Assembly (NCBI RefSeq): GCF_003999975.1
Contig: NZ_RJAC01000038.1
Location: forward strand, 1 to 50,176
Direction of reading: 5' to 3'
Source of the DNA: Actinoplanes solisilvae
GTDB lineage: Bacteria; Actinomycetota; Actinomycetes; Mycobacteriales; Micromonosporaceae
DNA: 50,176 nucleotides
Shown here: piece by piece, positions 47,992 to 50,176 of the stretch
Layout: each line of letters opens with the position of its first letter
How positions within the stretch are numbered: position 1 is the stretch's first letter
Position numbers and translations under genes: made by a program
Notes under the pieces: model-generated
Databases searched by the model: none
Seen by the model: only the letters and a program-made list of their open reading frames with translations
Told to the model about the DNA's origin: nothing

Positions 47992-48899
47992 TGGACGGCA
48001 TGAATCTGCTCGGCGCTTCCCTGGGCCACTGGACCACCGCGGGGACCGGAGTGACGGTGATATTGCCGCCGCCGGGGACCGTGGGCTCCGGGGAGGTGCG
48101 GGGTGGAGCGCCCGCCACGCGGGAGTTCGAACTGCTCTCGCCGGGACGGATGGTGCAGCGGGTGGACGCGGTCGTGCTCTCCGGCGGCTCGGCCTTCGGG
48201 CTGGCAGCCGGCGACGGCGTGATGCGGCTGCTGCGCTCCCGGGGAATCGGGCTGCCCACGCCGTTCGGTCCGGTGCCGATCGTGGTCGGGATGTCCCTGT
48301 TCGACGCGTCGGTGGCGGCGGATCCGCCGGTCGACTTCGCCGCGGGCGGCGAGGCGGCCGTCTCGGCCGCGCTGGGCGACAAGGTCCTCGGGGGCCGGGC
48401 CGGGGGCACGGTCGCGGCGGGAGTCGCCACCGGGCGGGCCGGGGCCGGGACGGGCGCGACGACGGGCAAGTGGCGGGGGCGGCTCGATCCCGGCGGTCTC
48501 GGCGTGGCCTTCGGGCGGGCCGGGGACGCTTCGGTGATCGCCCTGGCGGCGGTGAACGCCTGGGGCGACGTGATCGGCGCCGACGGCCGGCCGCGCTTCG
48601 CCCCGTCCTCGGCCGCTGTTCCGGCGGCACCCCCCTTCCCGACGGCCAACACGACCATCGCCGTCGTCCTCACCGACGCGAAACTCGACAAGACCGGCTG
48701 CCACCTGCTCGCCCAGAGCGCCCACACCGGCTTCGCCCGGGCCCTGCACCCCGCCCACACCAGCTACGACGGCGACGCCGTGGTGGCCCTGGCCACGGGC
48801 GCGGCCCCGGACGGGGTGGACCTCGAACACCTACGCGCCGTCACGTCCCAGGTCATGGCTGAAGCAATCCGCACCGTCCCCACCGACCCCGCCGGATAA
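47991..48899 (+). CDS. P1-family (DmpA-like) aminopeptidase
   Basis: The 302-residue protein has the P1/DmpA pattern: DAVVLSGGSAFGLAAGDGVM, AGGTVAAGVATGRAGAGTGA, and ANTTIAVVLTDAKLDKTGCH containing the N-T-T site where such proteins cleave themselves to expose the nucleophile, here Thr. It probably hydrolyses N-terminal amino acids or beta-peptides. There is no signal peptide. The ATG at 47991 shares a base with the chemoreceptor stop (TGATG), implying coupled translation; ATG 48000 is an alternative. Confidence 0.88.
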   Translation: MDGMNLLGASLGHWTTAGTGVTVILPPPGTVGSGEVRGGAPATREFELLSPGRMVQRVDAVVLSGGSAFGLAAGDGVMRLLRSRGIGLPTPFGPVPIVVGMSLFDASVAADPPVDFAAGGEAAVSAALGDKVLGGRAGGTVAAGVATGRAGAGTGATTGKWRGRLDPGGLGVAFGRAGDASVIALAAVNAWGDVIGADGRPRFAPSSAAVPAAPPFPTANTTIAVVLTDAKLDKTGCHLLAQSAHTGFARALHPAHTSYDGDAVVALATGAAPDGVDLEHLRAVTSQVMAEAIRTVPTDPAG

Positions 48900-48970
48900 G
48901 GCCGCCCTCACTCCATCGGTGCGAGACGCTGCGCTGAACGCACCTACCGACCTCGACGGAAGGAAAGCAC

Positions 48971-49149
48971 ATGCGTATCAAAACCACGATCGGACTCGGC
49001 ATCGCCGGCATCCCGAGGTCGTGCTGCGCCCCCACACCGGCCCGTCGGCCCCCATCGACGACGCCTACCGGGCGAAATACGGAGCCGCCGGAACCCTGGT
49101 CGGCAACCCCGCTGCCCGCGACGCAACCCTGCGCATAGACCCGGCCTGA
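48971..49149 (+). pseudogene. Chimeric scar: signal-peptide gene start joined to DUF2255 3' end
   Basis: GGAAGGAAAG precedes ATG 48971, whose frame reads MRIKTTIGLGIAGI, the beginning of an exported-protein gene. The sequence then changes frame and identity. From about 49012 a different frame reads HPEVVLRPHTGPSAP, then DDAYRAKYGAAGT and AARDATLRIDPA to the stop at 49149, like the C-terminus of DUF2255 proteins. Neither part is a complete gene. A deletion probably fused two neighbouring genes. Confidence 0.55.
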
Positions 49150-49208
49150 CCGGAAGACCCGCGTTTCCGCGGGCGCGACCGCCCCCGCGGGCACGCGATG
49201 CTTCCACC

Positions 49209-49529
49209 ATGAACGCTCCCCAGGACGGCGAACCGGTGGGCGCCGAACAGGTAGGTGCCGCCTTGACGGCCGGCGAGTTCGTCTACACCGACGGCGCCAC
49301 CCAGACCTTCAACCCCGACGGCACCACCACGTACGTCGAGGGCGGCCGCCCGACCCACGGCGAGTGGTACCTCGACGACGGCCACTTCTGCTCGTTCTGG
49401 CCCCCGGCCTATCGAGCCTGCTATGACCTGACCTGGCTGGTCGAGGACGGCCACCCCGCAGGCTTGACGTTCACCAGCGTCGTCGACCGCTCAACCTTCA
49501 CCGGCCGCTACCGTGCCCCAAGGGTCTGA
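49209..49529 (+). CDS. Hypothetical protein
   Basis: No family recognised with certainty. The 106-residue soluble protein is rich in aromatic and Gly-Asp turns (FVYTDGATQTFNPDGTTTYV, GEWYLDDGHFCSFWPPAYRA, CYDLTW), which suggests a small beta-sandwich or lipocalin-like fold of the type FxxDG...GxWxxxxxxxCxxW. There is no signal peptide. Two cysteines, about residues 61 and 70, could pair. It is convergent with the next gene, 45 bp apart. Confidence 0.6.
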   Translation: MNAPQDGEPVGAEQVGAALTAGEFVYTDGATQTFNPDGTTTYVEGGRPTHGEWYLDDGHFCSFWPPAYRACYDLTWLVEDGHPAGLTFTSVVDRSTFTGRYRAPRV

Positions 49530-49574
49530 CCACCGATTCCGGCCGCGACCACCGTGGCCCCGGTCGCCGGCTGA

Positions 49575-49967
49575 TCACCGCACCCGATCGCAGCGCGCCT
49601 CGTCGACGATCAGAACACCCCGAATCTTCGACGTCGCTCCCAGAACCTTCGACTTTCGCGGCCCCACACAGATCTGATTGTCCCCGCCGTCCCGTCCCCG
49701 TCCCGGCAGCAGAAGCAGCACAGCGTCATCACGCCGCGAGTTGTAGACGGCGTACGCATGCCGGGCCCGCGGACCGAGCGTCTGGAAATCCTGCGTCTTG
49801 ATCTGGTAGGCGGCGGTGGGCTTGCGTGCACCCCAATCGGCTTTCTTCAGATAGAGACAGACCCGCGGATACTTACATCCGAACTTATCCGCGGCGGCCG
49901 CGGGAGTCGCTCCGGCAATGGACAGAATCGCGGCAGCCACGACGGCGGCCAGCAGCTTCATTCGCAT
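49575..49967 (-). CDS. Small secreted protein
   Basis: The 130-residue precursor has a Sec signal peptide (MRMKLLAAVVAAAILSIAGA, cleavage near AAA-D28). The mature part begins KFGCKYPRVCLYLKKADWG, with a CxxxxxC pair and a later ICVGPRKSK and EARCDRV. The CLY context loosely recalls secreted peptidase-inhibitor (I36-like) proteins, but this is weak. ATG 49967 is chosen because GGGGAG lies 5 nt before it; the longer open frame to 50153 is not supported. Confidence 0.6.
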   Translation of the reverse strand: MRMKLLAAVVAAAILSIAGATPAAAADKFGCKYPRVCLYLKKADWGARKPTAAYQIKTQDFQTLGPRARHAYAVYNSRRDDAVLLLLPGRGRDGGDNQICVGPRKSKVLGATSKIRGVLIVDEARCDRVR

Positions 49968-50176
49968 TTTCACTCCCCGGTCTCGAGCGCAATGGCGATT
50001 CGATGCTGGCACGCACCCACCGGCCCTGACCTGCGAACAGGAGTTTGTCGTCAACCCTGTTCTCCCCGCGTGCCCGGCCGCCTTGACCAGGCCGAACGAC
50101 CCTGTCCACCGCCGTCGGCCGACGGTATACCGGAACTCAGCCGACGCGTGCAAGGGGGTGGAAAACCGTGGAGACA

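Noticed and set aside
1..50176. tRNA, rRNA, prophage or integrase genes
   Set aside because: No tRNA cloverleaf-like sequence, rRNA segment, phage structural gene or integrase was recognised on either strand; the only mobile-element genes are tnpA/tnpB.

Overview
This is a gene-dense, very GC-rich stretch of an actinobacterial chromosome. Third codon positions are strongly G or C, GTG and TTG starts are common, and many genes appear leaderless (a TAnnnT hexamer 6-8 nt before the start codon). Tat and Sec lipoproteins, F420/FMN-type oxidoreductases and a chemotaxis receptor also occur. Together these fit Micromonosporaceae, perhaps an Actinoplanes-like motile genus. This is inference: no rRNA, tRNA or core phylogenetic marker lies in the window.

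Layout. 0-2 kb: an IS200/IS605-type element with a TnpB gene and a frameshifted, truncated tnpA, followed by a small fragment of an LD-carboxypeptidase gene. 2-5 kb: small membrane, ankyrin, DUF1877-like and unknown proteins, and a protein with two HTH-like modules joined by a YGPPP repeat linker. 5-10 kb: a TetR gene with a near-perfect 18-bp palindromic operator beside a decapitated SDR gene, an intact LD-carboxypeptidase, a potassium channel, a PPOX flavoprotein, and a divergent 2-hydroxyacid dehydrogenase/aminotransferase pair. 10-17 kb: a secreted HNH nuclease, a glycosyltransferase coupled to two tandem DUF3592-like membrane proteins, a MocR regulator divergent from an EamA exporter, and an MGT-type glycosyltransferase. 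16.9-17.3 kb is a non-coding stretch with two perfect DnaA boxes and two kinds of tandem repeat.

17-26 kb: metallophosphoesterase, UBP zinc finger, YbaK deacylase, secreted RD-repeat protein, LLM oxidoreductase with a gluzincin-type peptidase, RICIN protein, methyltransferase, an ArsR/SRPBCC/hydrolase-LuxR operon and a divergent hydrolase. 26-34 kb: an OFA-family MFS transporter with a 32-residue partner protein, a second MocR regulator, a BBE-type oxidase, a Tat lipoprotein multicopper oxidase and a sorbosone-dehydrogenase-like lipoprotein.

33.7-38.7 kb is the most interesting region. A single 1518-residue protein carries an N-terminal STAND/NACHT-like P-loop NTPase, 14 almost identical 32-residue HEAT repeats, and a C-terminal nucleoside phosphorylase/nucleosidase domain with its catalytic residues intact. 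It looks like a one-protein abortive-infection (antiphage) sensor-effector with an unusual domain order. It is bracketed by imperfect direct repeats derived from the 3' end of the neighbouring TauE/SafE gene, and its non-repeat parts are visibly less GC-rich than the neighbours.

38.6-50 kb: TauE/SafE and LURP-one proteins, a WD40 remnant, an FMN reductase, an alpha-galactoside uptake and hydrolysis operon (GH36 enzyme, two permeases, binding protein, no ATPase), a chemotaxis receptor coupled to a P1-family peptidase, a chimeric DUF2255 scar and small secreted or unknown proteins. The window also holds at least seven broken gene pieces (tnpA, LD-carboxypeptidase, SDR, DUF427, TauE/SafE, WD40, DUF2255), so the region has been repeatedly rearranged.
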